Assembly: GCA_026225945.1 (NCBI GenBank)
Contig: JAMJFZ010000770.1
Span: 3,233,501 to 3,297,500, forward strand
Direction: 5' to 3'
Source of the DNA: Cricetomys ansorgei
Lineage: Eukaryota; Chordata; Mammalia; Rodentia; Nesomyidae
Length of the DNA stretch: 64,000 nucleotides
Positions 24,238 to 35,904 of the stretch are shown one piece after another. Position 1 is the first letter of the stretch. Each line of letters starts with the position of its first letter. The position numbers and the translations under genes are program-made. The notes under the pieces are model-generated. The model had not been told where the DNA came from. It was given only the letters and a program-made list of their open reading frames with translations, and searched no databases.

Positions 24238-24247
24238 CTAAAAATAG
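24238..24247 (+). promoter_or_regulatory. Perfect MEF2 motif
   Basis: CTAAAAATAG matches the optimal MEF2 site and is embedded in the partly palindromic GGGCTAAAAATAGCC. It is the same 10-mer as at 4238, in the opposite orientation. Confidence 0.3.
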
Positions 24248-24639
24248 CCATGTTTATGCTTGTAGAGTTGGGACTCTGTCTCTCGGTCAGCAAGCTCAGG
24301 GACTTTACTGCCATCCCAGGAGGCCTGGTCCAAGCAAGACTTTGGCTAAGCCCTCCTGGGTTGTTGCTGCCTCTGTTTTTAGGTGGAGCAAAGACAGGCT
24401 GAGTAGGCACATGGCCCTGCATGTGTGTTTTGAGAAACAGAGGAGTTGGACAGATCCTGGCCCAACTAGTTTATCCCAAAGCCTCCAGGATCATAGTGGC
24501 ATGGGACTCGGGGTGGGGGGTGGGGGGCCGGTGGAAGGCTTATTTGCTTTGTGGCCAGAGCAGGTCACTTGCCTTCTCTGGTCCTTATTATCTCATTCAC
24601 TGTGCCAACTGTCAGTGGGGAATAGAGACGTGCTTCTCA

Positions 24640-26900
24640 CAGGGCAGCAGCCAGCCGTAGCGTCGAACACATGTTGTCAGGAGGGGACTAGGTGAGAGAT
24701 GAGGCCACCCTTGGGCCCCACAGCAGTTTTCATGCCAGATGAGGCACACCTGCCAGGACAGGTGTCACCTGACCCTGTGCCTCCCTCTCTCCCTGACCTG
24801 GTTTACCCTGGACTTTAACATCCAAAGGGCAACTGGTAGACCTTATCTAGAGAGAACCATTCCCTCTACACTCAGTTAGCCTACTCTCTGACCTGCAGTT
24901 CTATGAATCTGGCCACACCATGTAAAAACACACCGACGAGTCACTGACCTCCCCAGAGACATGCAAGGGCAGAGAACCTTAGGTCCAGACACAGAAGCTA
25001 GGACCTTCGCTCTCCGCCTGGGAACTTGCTGACTCCCTACTTTGAAAGGTATACTCCTCATTCAATACCTCCCCTGGTGTCTGTCCCTTAGCTGGCTTTT
25101 CCTGGTGCCTCTCATGTCCCTCCCTCACTTTCCAGCCTGGGACTCACTCTTACTTTCTACTTTCCCATCAGGGTGAGCTCAGCTCTCTGCCTGAACTGTA
25201 CACCTCTCTCCATTACATGGACAGTAACTCTCTTGGGCTGAGCCCTTTCCCTCCTGGACCCAACTGCACAGGGCTGCGCAGGAAAGCGTGTGCGAGTCTG
25301 TGCTGAATCACCCTCAAGGGAACAACTCACTTCTCCTTTATCTTTGCCCCAGCCAAGTGTGCACCCCGTAGCCCCCCTCCAAGGCTCACACAAGAATCTT
25401 CTCTATGCAGTCATCTCTAGCTCTGCCCCTTCCCTCCAGTGGCTCCTGTCCTCCTGGGATGCTCTGCAGGCAGAGGCTCTGTTCCTCAGACATGCAGCTC
25501 TCCATCTGGCTTCCAAGGTACCTGGTCGGCTGTTTTGGGAGTGGCTCAAGGTCTAGTTAATAAGCCCCAGGATCTGTGTGCCAGGCCTCAGATTCCATAC
25601 CTCCTGGACCACAGCAAGGCTCCGAGGCCTGAAAGAATAGCCCTCTGGCCACCACTGCTTTGCAAGTAGGATCTGGGGGCATCACTCCTTACCTGAGTTA
25701 TCTGAGGCAGGGTTGTTGTTCAAGGTCTCCATGGTGTCTACTTAGGCTCTAGTTAGTTCTGTGGATGCAAAACTGAAATCCTCTCTAGTCCCTTTCTGCT
25801 AGAAACAGAACATCCTTAGGGATATAGCTCAAAGATCTCCTCTGGGAAACCCTCCTTGAATCCCTTCCCTAACAGGCTGACCCCAGCCTGCTCCCTTGGC
25901 AGGGCTCATTAGACACCCATGTTGTGGGAAACTCCTGGCCTGTCTTGTTCCCAATGAGTCTCTGAGCTTCTGGGCTGGGCCATTCCTCCAAGGCCTGGCA
26001 CATGTCACAGCAGCAGCTGGGCTGTTATAGCTATGTCCATGACTTGCCCCTTGGGAGTAAGAGGAAATAAGCTGACACCTACAACTCACCTACACCCACC
26101 TCCCTTTCCACAGCACACGAGCAAGTGCTTTTGAGGTGAAGGGATGCTTCCTTAAACTGAGGACACAGAGGCCTTGGGGGAAAAGTCTTCCCAGAGCTGA
26201 GATGGGAACAAGCGAGGGTCCTAGGCTGGGCACAGGGGTTCCCTGCTGGCATGCAATGGTGGACTTCTCTCTTCCCTAGCCCTCTCTGACAAGACCCTTC
26301 TTCTGAGACTCTCAAGGCCTCACACACTGCCCTCCTGGAAAAGCAAACACAGGCTGAACATCCAGAGGCATCCCCTGCAGTCATACAGAGACTGGGGTGG
26401 GAGAAGTACCTCACCGACAACCCAGGGAAGGCCCAAGAGCATCTTGTTCTGAGCAGTTAGAGGTCTCTTTTCCAGGTCCAGAAGGTCCCCAAGAGCACTG
26501 CTCTCCCAGCACCAGGACAATAAACTACATCCCTGTGTGAGGTCTCAGCAGGCCAGTGGCTCAGTGATTATAGCAGAGGAGCCCCCTGCCCCAGTTCTCC
26601 CTAGCCCTGACTCTGGTGTCCAGAGACTGGGCCGCTTGGGGCCTGCTCCTAAACCCTGCAGAGGATACAGAAGATCCTAACCCCTGCCCTGCTCTGTTTG
26701 GCTTCTGTTCAGGTCATCTGTCTGGTATTACCACTATCTCCATCCAAACCCAGGGGCCTCAGCATGTTTCTGATAGAGTCACACTCTGTTCTTTAATCCA
26801 AAATTTCTCTAGCTTCCTTGACAGCCTGAACCTCTCATGTTCTCCTCTCATAATAAACCTCCTTGCTGGTGACCTTGGGGGTCAGAACTCTGAAGGGGTT
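24640..26900. other. Noncoding stretch, old repeats
   Basis: Pyrimidine-rich, L2-like text from 24.9 to 25.95 kb. No gene recognised. Confidence 0.5.
25820..25955 (+). mobile_element. L2 LINE fragment
   Basis: TCTCCTCTGGGAAACCCTCC TTGAATCCC matches the L2 segment CTCCTCCAGGAAGCCTTCCCTGA. Confidence 0.6.
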
Positions 26901-26904
26901 GAAA

Positions 26905-26924
26905 TCTTTCTTTTTCTTTCTTTT

Positions 26925-26981
<57 letters not shown>

Positions 26982-27072
26982 TTTCTTTCTCTTCTTCTCT
27001 CTTCTTCTCCTTCTTTCTTTCTTTCTTTCTTTCTTTCTCAACCACCAGTGTTCCCTCTCTTGCCTGCTCCCT

Positions 27073-27128
<56 letters not shown>
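26905..27128. repeat. Compound (CTTT)n and (TG)n microsatellite
   Basis: A TTTC/CTTT tract (26905-27038, with interruptions around 26980-27010) is followed by a short spacer and a long, nearly pure (TG)n at about 27075-27128. It is highly mutable, and the polypyrimidine part can form triplex DNA. Confidence 0.95.
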
Positions 27129-27132
<4 letters not shown>

Positions 27133-27269
27133 CCTGACAGGCACTCCAGCCCCACTTCAACCCCAGCCTCAGCAGCACACTCAAGCTTCCAGGTTTTGAG
27201 GGTCACCTGAGCTCAAATCCCAGCTCTGTGTCTGACCAGATGGATGGGCTTGGTTGTCCTACAGACACT

Positions 27270-27400
27270 CACCCATGTTCAGTCACAACAACCTTCAAGG
27301 TATGGAGTGTTTTCATTACTATTTAACAAAGGAAGAAACTGAGGCATAGAGGCTGAGGCACCTGAATAACGTTGCCCATGTGGCCCAAACACCAGAACTG
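27270..27400 (-). mobile_element. MIR fragment, reverse
   Basis: AACAAAGGAAGAAACTGAGG CATAGAGGCTGAGG is reversed MIR core, preceded by CATTACTATTT. Confidence 0.7.
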
Positions 27401-27404
27401 GGAT

Positions 27405-30055
27405 CTGGGACCCAGCAGCCTACCCCCAGAACATACACACCAATCATCACATTTCACTGCATCTAAAAGTCTGCCATCTTTTACCCATGCACCCAGACCC
27501 AGCATGGTCCATTTCCTCACTCCCCATAAACTTGAGGGATTCACCTGCAGTTCCAAGCCTAGGGCCACATAGCTTATCCTATCTAACATGTCCTACTTCC
27601 AGTCCACCCACACACTTCCATTCTAGCTCTGACCTCCACACCCTTAAGCTCAAACTCAAGGCTTCTATCTGGGAACCTGAGTCCCTCTAGAGTCTAGACA
27701 GTCTCTCTCAAAACTGACATGTGGCTGAGTAATCCATGAGATGGGTCCAGAGGCCTCTTGAGCTGCCTGTCCATGTTGATCTAAGAAGTTCTGAATAATG
27801 GGCCCCAGGAGAAAGCCTTAGGAGGACGTGGAGGCCCCTGTAATAACCCCTCTTCTTCACACTCATGTAGGGGTGCAGTCAGCATCCAAGCAGCCCATGG
27901 AGAGGGGCCATGCAGAGCAGATAAGTAGCATGCACAAAAGCTCAAAGTGACAGAAATTGATAAAAACTTCACGGTGCCACTGACACCCCATATATCAAAG
28001 GCCCCAAATCTCATTCTCTGCTTGCCTCCAATTTCTATCAGACTTTTCCAGCTGCACATTTATTGAGAAGTTTGTGAGCTGACAGGCACTGTGTTACCAA
28101 CATTAATGATGCATCAGTCTCTAGAATTACTGGGGAAACAGTCCAGTTGATTTCATTGTCATCCCCAGTTCTCCACATTTCATTTGAGGCTCCCTACACC
28201 GGTCAGATCAAGGACCAAAGTCGATAAACAAAGGTGTAGGGCCAGGTGACTCCAGGCAGGAGAACCCAAACTTACACACAGAATGAACACAAGCCCCGCA
28301 ACCACCCCACCTGTGACAGCTGAAGGTCCTCAGGCACAGCAGGTAGTACTTGCCAGGACAATGAATCAAGGACCAAGGTTGGGCCTCCCATTCGTGCCTC
28401 AAAGATGGAGGTGGCCTTCAGAAGGCATAAGTTAGACAGTGATGTCATCTTTATGTGCCCCTTGGCTGAGGCGGGAAGCTGGCCCCACGTAGAACCCACG
28501 CCTGTGACAGGCTGACCACTCTGCCGGCTCTCCAGGGAGATATGCAAGGTGTTTATATCATTCCCGGTTACCTTGTCCTTTGCCACTGTCCCCAGCCACA
28601 CAGGTGTCTTCCGGCTACCCAGCCTTTTGTCATCTGTCATTCCCTATCCTCGTCACAAAGCCGGATCAGGCCCCTGCAACCCACCTCCCAGAATTTCCCA
28701 TCTAACACTTGTTTCACTGTGATCAGGAAAGATGTAGATAATTGGCTTGTTTACCGTGCTTTCTCTCTGGCTCCCCACAGACAGGGATCTCAGCCCTGGG
28801 GTCACTGTCTTACCCTTAGTGCCTAGCAGAAACTTGGCATGAATAAACTCCAAGCCCCTGCCCACCCTATTGGAAAACAAAGACAAAAACAAAAACAAAC
28901 AAACTAAAAAAATTTGTTGTTTCAGAGCTGAATTGCCTCTCCCAGAGGCCAGAAGCTGTATTCCCATATCTAGCTCCCTGTGGGGACCTGCCCCCTCCCT
29001 CCCCTCCTGACCATTCTCTACATTCAGCTTCCTCTAGGAACATTCTGGACAGCAGAGCTAGTAGGCAGGTGAGGACTTGAGATCAGGCCAGGAGCTAGGT
29101 TCAAATTCTGGTCCCATCAATTAAGCAAAACACATAATAGCACTAAATACTGCCAGTCGCCTGCCCTATAAGACAGTTGTCAGAGGCCTATGGTCTCAGC
29201 CATTCCCGGGGAATTTGGGGTTCCACAACAGGAAAGATGCATCTCTAGTTCGCCATGAGCAGTGCATATTTACAGAAGCTTTAGTGCTGCTATCTGTAGA
29301 TGCTTCAAGTTGACCACAGGGGTGAGATCTGGGGAGCCAGGAAGAGACCCCAAAATAGTTTGGGCCCATGAAAACTGGCCTCTAGGAAAGAAAGATTCAT
29401 TGTGCTGCAGGGTACAGAAGCCCCCAACATCTCTGTGTGAAAAGATGCCTGGGGTATCCATCCTCTTCATGGCCATGGTTGATTTGGCCAGAGAAATGCA
29501 GGTCCAGGGATGGAGAGACTCAGTGCACCATGTGAAGCTATTGTCTGCATTCAGCATAGGGTCAGAAAGACAAAAGTACCTATAGCTGGACATACAGAAA
29601 GATCCAGGCTGCCAGGCTAGGATAGGCCAAGCAGGCACTTAAGGTTGTCTCTGCATAAGAGCTCATATCGGAAACAAGCTCAGAGGCACAGCTCTGGACT
29701 TCTTGGGGTAGTCTCCAAACCATGGGTATTATGGTTATTATTGCTATTTAGTACTATCTGGAATTAAAACAAGGGGAACATTTGATTTAATAGATAGTGT
29801 TCTAACTTGAAAATAGAGTTTTCTTCTGAAACAAATATTACTGACATAATTTATTTATGGGCATTCACAATGGGACTGGCCCAACACCAAGCACTAAGCA
29901 TATGTTATTGTATTCATCCCCCTAACAACTCCATTGTCCCCATGAAAGGAGCATGCTGACTACCAAGATACTGCAGGTGAGAAATACAATGTGAATCCAG
30001 TGTGGTTCAGGGCCCTGTGCCTTGTACACTGAGGGTCCCAGACCTCTCACTAGCA
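27405..30055. other. Noncoding stretch
   Basis: Includes a possible ancient repeat at 29850-29990 (TATTGTATTCATCCCCCTAA) and the A-rich tract at 28872. No gene recognised. Confidence 0.5.
28872..28918. repeat. A-rich (CAAA)n tract
   Basis: ACAAAGACAAAAACAAAAAC and AAACAAACTAAAAAAATTT. Confidence 0.8.
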
Positions 30056-30059
30056 TTCA

Positions 30060-30290
30060 ATCCAGTCACTTTCTTCATGAGCAAGTGCATGTGTATGAGT
30101 GGGTTTGAATGCACATGTATGCAGGTCCCCAGGCCTCTCACCTGCATTCAGCATGCTCCCCTCCCCATGTATGTGTGTATGTGTGTGTACATATGGCCAA
30201 GTATGAATGGGTGTGTATGCAGATGTATGTCTCTGAGCACACTTGTGGTGACCAGAAGTCAAACTTGGGTATCATTCCTCCATTCTTCAG
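30060..30290. repeat. TG/TATG-rich degenerate repeat, SINE-tail-like
   Basis: Imperfect GTATGTGTGTATG words dominate, ending in CTTGTGGTGACCAGAAGTC, which resembles the tail-side unit of rodent SINEs. It is too decayed to name. Confidence 0.4.
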
Positions 30291-30319
30291 TAGCTGTCAG
30301 GAATCATGATTTTTAAGAT

Positions 30320-30380
30320 TAATAATAATAATAATAATAATAATAACAATAATTATCATCATCATCATCATCATTATTGC
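30320..30380. repeat. (AAT)n(ATC)n microsatellite
   Basis: TAATAATAA units pass into ATCATCATC units. It is AT-rich and short. Confidence 0.95.
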
Positions 30381-30734
30381 AGGACATGTGCCTGATGCAG
30401 AAGTTTATTTTTAGTTATGCTTAAAATGGTTGTTTGGTGCATTGTTGGGTGAAGGGCTGCCTAGGCCTTGGTGTTTTGTATGGTCTGCAGGTGTTGGCTT
30501 TATGTAAAAGATGTTTGATTGCTCATGGTCTGCATGTGCTATCAAAAGAACACCTGAGGAGCTAGTGTGTTGATAAAAACCCCTGAGATGAGATGCTCAG
30601 GGTTCCACTATCCAGAATGGTGCTGGCCAAGATAGTGGGTCCCTCTGCTGAAGTCTGGTAGGGTTTACACCTATGAAAGCACCTGTCTGTCTTCCTTGGT
30701 GACACAGTGACATGGCATCACAGCAGTGCACAAC

Positions 30735-30882
30735 TACATGTAGTTGTCAGAGGACATGTCAGAGGACAACTTTTTGGAATGCGTTCTCTCTTCCTACCTT
30801 TATGTGGATTCCAGGTCTGAAACTCAGGTTACCAGGCTTGAATAGCAAGCTCCTTGACTCACTGAGTCAAATTCCCAGTCCT
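30735..30882 (-). mobile_element. B2/B3-related SINE, reverse orientation
   Basis: Key words are GTCAGAGGACAACTTT, a GTTCTCTCTTCCTACC segment and GAAACTCAGGTTACCAGGC, followed by a degenerate head. The same family appears reversed at 56690-56795 and forward at 35715-35850. The exact subfamily name is uncertain. Confidence 0.65.
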
Positions 30883-30884
30883 CC

Positions 30885-31130
30885 ACCTTGGGGTGTGTTT
30901 GTGCACATGTGTGCGTGCGTGTGCGTGTGTGTGTGTGTGTGTCTGTGTGTGTGTAAACTGGAGCTCAACAATTAGGCTAAACTAGCTGGCCACCAAAGTC
31001 CAGGGGTCCTCTGCCTTTGCCTCCCCAGTGCTGGAATTACAAGCACTATGCCACCATACCTGGCTTTTCACTTGAGTGCAAGGCCTCTTGTGCAATAACT
31101 GCTTTACCAACCGAATGATGTCCCAGCCCA
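30885..31130 (-). mobile_element. B3 SINE, reverse orientation
   Basis: Read on the minus strand, it gives the B3 head (GCTGGGACATCATTC...), the GTGCTTGTAATTCCAGCACTG middle and a CA-type tail seen here as (TG)n at 30908-30953. It is old and diverged. Confidence 0.75.
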
Positions 31131-31669
31131 GACAATCTAAAGAGGACACTGAAGCCCAAGAAGGTGTTGGGCTTGTACCAAATCACCTACTCAGTAGGGC
31201 CAGGTCACCTGATGTAGCTACTTTGGGCTTTCATTTTCAAAAGAGCCTGGGAAGTAGGTACTCAACTTAGCTTCACAGCCAAGGATAGGAGGCACCAAAA
31301 ACAGTAGTCTTGAGAGTGGCAATGGAAAATTGGGTTCTGCCTGCCTCCTCTGGAGAATGGCAACCACTTGGGCTACTAGGGACTTCAGACTCCTGGGATC
31401 CATCTCAGGTGCACCCTCAAGGCTACAAAAGGGATAGAAGCTGCCTAGTTCCAGCCCTCACAGCCCAGGTGAACACCAGCACAGGCAGGTTGTACACCTT
31501 GTGCCCTGAGCACTCAAGGCACCAGGCTGCAGCCTCAGTAAACAGGTCAGTTTGCAGCTGGATTCACCCAGCAGGCTTGTTCTGGGGAAGCCAGTCAGAG
31601 GAATGGTTCCTTGGCATTTCAGTGGCCCTCTCTTACTCAAGCAGGTCTTTCTGTCCAAAGGGCAGCTGT

Positions 31670-31885
31670 GACATGCAGCACAGGCTACGGTGTCAATATG
31701 AGTCTAGCATCGTCCGGCTGGGAACAGACAATGCCTTCGGCAGACTGTTTATTTATAAATCTACCCAGTGCTCACCACTGTCTTTCTCTCTCCAAATGCA
31801 AATTGGACAGCCTTCTTCCTGTAAGTCAAACAGGCTTGCTCAAGCTGATAAAAATCATCCAGAAAGTGCTCTTCATCTCCTGAAT
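31670..31885. promoter_or_regulatory. Candidate enhancer with MEF2 and octamer
   Basis: The block contains TTATTTATAA (matches YTAWWWWTAR, 31749-31758) and, 38 bp on, a perfect octamer ATGCAAAT (31796-31803), bound by POU factors. The upstream part keeps a CpG (ATCGTCCGG) despite CpG-poor surroundings. An open frame covers it (31310-31942, plus), but that begins at TTG and has no recognisable domain, so a regulatory reading is preferred. Confidence 0.4.
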
Positions 31886-31954
31886 CTTCCCACCACTGTC
31901 TGGGGCTGGCCTGGGAAGCAGGACCAGGACAGGGGCCACTGAGGGGCAACAGAA

Positions 31955-32150
31955 GAGAGGCTTCTGATACCTAGACCTGTGTTCAAATCCTGCTATAGAC
32001 ATGGTGTCGTTTTGCAGCTGTAAGCGTTCCATGACATCACAGCCTGTATACAAATGTTCCTTCTTTACAGTTCCCTGGAGAATCAAATGAGATAATCAAG
32101 AAATTCTGTGGTGCTGTGCAGAGAACCTAGTAAGCATACTCTTTGTGATG
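31955..32150 (+). mobile_element. MIR fragment
   Basis: GTGTTCAAATCCTGCTATAG, TTCTTTACAGTTCCCTGGAG and GAATCAAATGAGATAATC follow MIR order. Confidence 0.6.
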
Positions 32151-32154
32151 GTGT

Positions 32155-33145
32155 CCAAGACTGAAAAATAACTATCACCATAACTAGAGCCTGGAACTGC
32201 CACCCATTTGCATCTTGCTGGGTGCTGCAGAATGATCCCACTCACTCTTTGGGTCTTAGTTTCTTGCACTGTTCATGAACACCAAGGCGCCAGTCTCCTG
32301 TAGGCTGCCAATTGAGCCCCTCAACTGCCAACATTATAATCTAATGGTTTGGGGGTGATGTTTCTTGGACATTCCCGTCCCCCATCAAGAAAAACAAGAT
32401 TTGTTGTAAAAAAAAAAAAAAAAAAAAAAACCAACAAACTAACAAAACCCCCACCTCAAGTCCCATCTTATAGGACAGCAAGCCACAAGCAGCAAGGCTG
32501 CTCTCAGAGTGTAGACCCACCAGCACAACACGTAGGGGCATGAGCCTTTTGTCACGCTTGTTGGGGATTGGGTAAGGGTGCATCATTGGCTAGACTCATA
32601 AAGGCCTTCAAGAACTATACAGGAGACACAAACAAACATGACATGGCCCTGGAAGTCACCAGAGACCAAGAGGAGCACATCAGAACCTCTTGTCTGAGTG
32701 TCCAAGGCTCTGAGTCAAGAGTTTGCAATGCTATTATGACGGTGTTTATGCAGGGTGACTGGAGCCTTCTCCACAGAGAGACGTCCCTTAACCTCGGGAG
32801 CATGGTCTGCTAGAAGTATCACGCTCACCTGGAGCCAGGTCTGTCAGCATAAACTCATTCACAGAAGGGGGAAGCTGGCAGCCATGAAATGGCCATGCCA
32901 ATGCTGGCCAGCTTTCCAGACAGATAAAAACATCAGTGTCAACTCAGACATGTCCTCCCTCTCTTGGCTCCTCATTACACCCCACAGGATACCAGATCAG
33001 ACATGCAAAACTCTCCTTTTGGAGAAGGGGCCATCCCCTAGCTCCACCCCTGACAGCCTTCCCACCCAGCACAGGGCTGCTGGTTGGTTCTGAAGACACC
33101 CTTGGGACTCATCTGTGTAATTAAGAGGGCTCCAGTCTCCTCCAA
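32155..33145. other. Noncoding stretch
   Basis: Contains only the poly(A) run at 32407 as a recognisable feature. Confidence 0.5.
32407..32430. repeat. Poly(A) run of about 24
   Basis: A pure A run after GATTTGTTGT with no clear retroposed body upstream. It could be the tail of a decayed retroposon. Confidence 0.9.
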
Positions 33146-33149
33146 CCAC

Positions 33150-33680
33150 CTTGGTGGCTCCCTGCTGCCACATTAATCTCCCAAAATACTGCTCAGCCCC
33201 TGCCCTTCCTGTTGGAGCCCCACTCCTACCCAGGCAATACCTTACCCCAACCTGCTACCTGCCTTCTTGGAGGGGTGGCTACCATCACTGGAGACTTTAC
33301 AGTTGCTCCCTTAAAGTCCACAGGTACTGGCTGAACAGCCTGAAGACCCCACGTGTATCCCTTCCTCCCTCCTTCACACACTTCCACCCCATAAGAACCT
33401 TTCTTCTCCTACCTTGCCTTGTTCTAGTCAAAGCCACTCCATTTTTAGTTTCCCTTAAATGTTCCTTCCTCCAGGTGGCCCACCCTGATCACTCTTGCCC
33501 ATGTTCTTCTCCCTTCTCTGAAACTCTTCACTGTTACCTCTGAAGTTTTGAGTATTTATCTTCTTTGTTCTTCCCAGCAGCCAAGGCTTACCATCCCATT
33601 TAAACTATGAACCCCAGGTCAAGGTCTCAGCATTCATTTACCCATCCTCTGCTCAAGGCCTATCACTAGCTAGGGTAGAC
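33150..33680 (+). mobile_element. L2 LINE fragment(s)
   Basis: AAATGTTCCTTCCTCCAGGT GGCCCACCCTGATC and AACTATGAACCCCAGGTCAAG are L2-like. The stretch is otherwise pyrimidine-rich and unrecognised. Confidence 0.5.
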
Positions 33681-33684
33681 AGGA

Positions 33685-35710
33685 GACAATTTCAGAAGCT
33701 GCTGGTGGTGAGAGGAGTGCAGGACTGAGAGTGAACCAGGGGGAGTTTCCCTAGAGGAGCTCACTTTTCCAAGCACAGGGCCCCAGCTGAGTGGGTCTCC
33801 TGGTGGAGTGACACTATGTCAGGATTCAAGACAAAGAAGCTGGGCACATGCTGGACCCCAAGGCGGGGGCAGTTTGGGCAGACTGGCAGAAGCATCAGCA
33901 GGCAGTCTGCTCTGGGAGCTTCAGCCTCCAGCAAGACCATCTATCCACATGGATGAGGCAAAACAGAAGGCTGGATGATTGGCCAGGGGGGATACCAGGG
34001 TCCCTTAGGCAGCACCCACAAGCCTCATCCACGCCTGCCATGGTGGCAGCCTGTGGGGTCGGCACCTTCATGCCTTTTGTTTTTCTGTAGGTCTCTCCTA
34101 AGATGGACTGGCTGTGAAAGATGCACTCTATTGGTTGGTGGCCTAGCAGCCTGGCTCTTCTGTAGAACTCCCAGCAGCCCCACCAATGGTCCCATTGTGC
34201 TCATGTTGAAGAGCTTTTCTGGAGCAGGGCACAGACTTCTGGAAGAATAAATAAATGGATCTTACATGCCAGAGTAGTGTCTCTGACCACGTTCCCATCT
34301 CCAGCTGTCCCCAGTGTGCTTTCCAGGCCTACTGTACAACACCTGCCTATCCCTGACTATCCCTGCCCATCTCTGCCGACCCTTTCCCACTCCTGTCCAC
34401 TCCTACCCCTAGAGGGGACAAGAGGGCCTTCTCTTGCTCCTAGCATCTCTTTCATTACAAAGTAGAATTCCCATAGGTCTAGAGCACCCATGCCACAGGC
34501 TGCCCGGGTGCTAGGGACAGCCCTTCCATCTCAGCATCTCATGCTCCCTGGCTCCAAGAGCCTCTGCTGCCCCACCACTTCAGGGGCATTGGAAATAAAA
34601 GACATCCAAGGAACTGAATGTGAGCCCCTAATTCCCAGCATGTTTTCCCATTTGTGAGAAGAGGCAGCTAACTGAGCAATGGCACACTGTGTCCCGGGTC
34701 CCATATGCAATCTAACTGACCATGCCTGAAGAAGACAGCAGTGGGGCTCGCTTGGAGCATTAGAGGTTCCTCAGTCAGGAAGGAGAAAGAAGATAGCACA
34801 GGGGCAAAGTGGGCTGTCCGTGGCTGCAGAAGCCTTAAAAGCTAGTAAAAAGTTTAATTCTGCATAACGACTTACAAAGTGACAAGTAAAACAGATTTAC
34901 CATGACAGCTTGAAAGGAAAACCACAGAAATAAAATTACACTCCAACTCTTCCCAGGATCTTTGCAGTCTGTCCCCTCCCTGCAGAAAACCAGGAGCTTT
35001 GGAGGCCCCACGTGGGCAAGAGGACATGAGGAAAGAGTGGTGGTCTCAGAGTGGGGAATGGGACAGAGACAAAGGCAGAGACTGGTCCTCAGTCCTAGGT
35101 ACAGCTGGGGGTCAGAGTGGGGTGCCTGTTCTCCAGGGAAGAAGCTCCTAGCCTTCGAAGCCAAAGTCTATAATGCACTGACAAAGGCATCTTGCCGACA
35201 CACCTGAATGTAAGCACACACAGCACAGACTTCTGTGTCTGCTAAGATCCAGGACTCCCAATTTCTGCCTGCCTCTGGGGGTCCAACAAAGTGATCCCAG
35301 GGGAACCTCCCAGCTTTTGGGACCCTCGGGAGGCTCCACTGCTTGCTCTGCCATAAACCAAGGATTGCCACATTAACAGCAGAAGACAAGACAAAGTAAA
35401 ATCCAGTAAGCATATCTTGGGAAGGCAAGTGAGCCACAGTGCCAGGCCTGTCTTCTGTCCCCACAAGTGTCTTGGAAACTGTTCACACAAGAGTCAAGGG
35501 CTATAGAGCAGAACTTCTCAGCTCAAGTGAATGGGAACAGAGTGCCTGGAATGGTTCTGCCTCTACCATGAACATGGTCTCCCAAGAGGCAACAGACTCT
35601 TCCATTTCCCCAAGGCAAACAGCCCAGGCAATGCTCAGGGCTCTATGTTAGGGCAACAATGGTCACTATGCCCAGAATGTTAGTCATGCACACCAACAGA
35701 CAGATCAAAA
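33685..35710. other. Noncoding stretch
   Basis: A GAATAAATAAATGG word at 34244 resembles the end of an L2 copy. Otherwise unique. Confidence 0.5.
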
Positions 35711-35714
35711 CAAA

Positions 35715-35848
35715 GAGTCAGGCCAGAGAGATTGCTTAGCAGGTATAGACGTGCCGCTGAGCCTAGTGGAAGGAAAAGAACTGACTCCTAAAAGTTTTCC
35801 TCTGACCTCCACATACAACACACAAGCTATAGTATGTGTGCACCTGAT

Positions 35849-35902
<54 letters not shown>
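35715..35902 (+). mobile_element. B2/B3-related SINE with (CA)n tail
   Basis: GGCCAGAGAGATTGCTTAGC is the tRNA-like head. It is followed by GTGGAAGGAAAAGAACTGAC and TCCTCTGACCTCCACATAC, and ends in a (CA)n tail at about 35854-35902. The GCGCGCACAC junction is typical for this family. Confidence 0.75.

Positions 35903-35904
<2 letters not shown>

Noticed and set aside
31310..31942. 210-codon open frame, plus strand
   Set aside because: Starts at TTG, not used normally in mammals. No domain is visible and regulatory motifs dominate the region.
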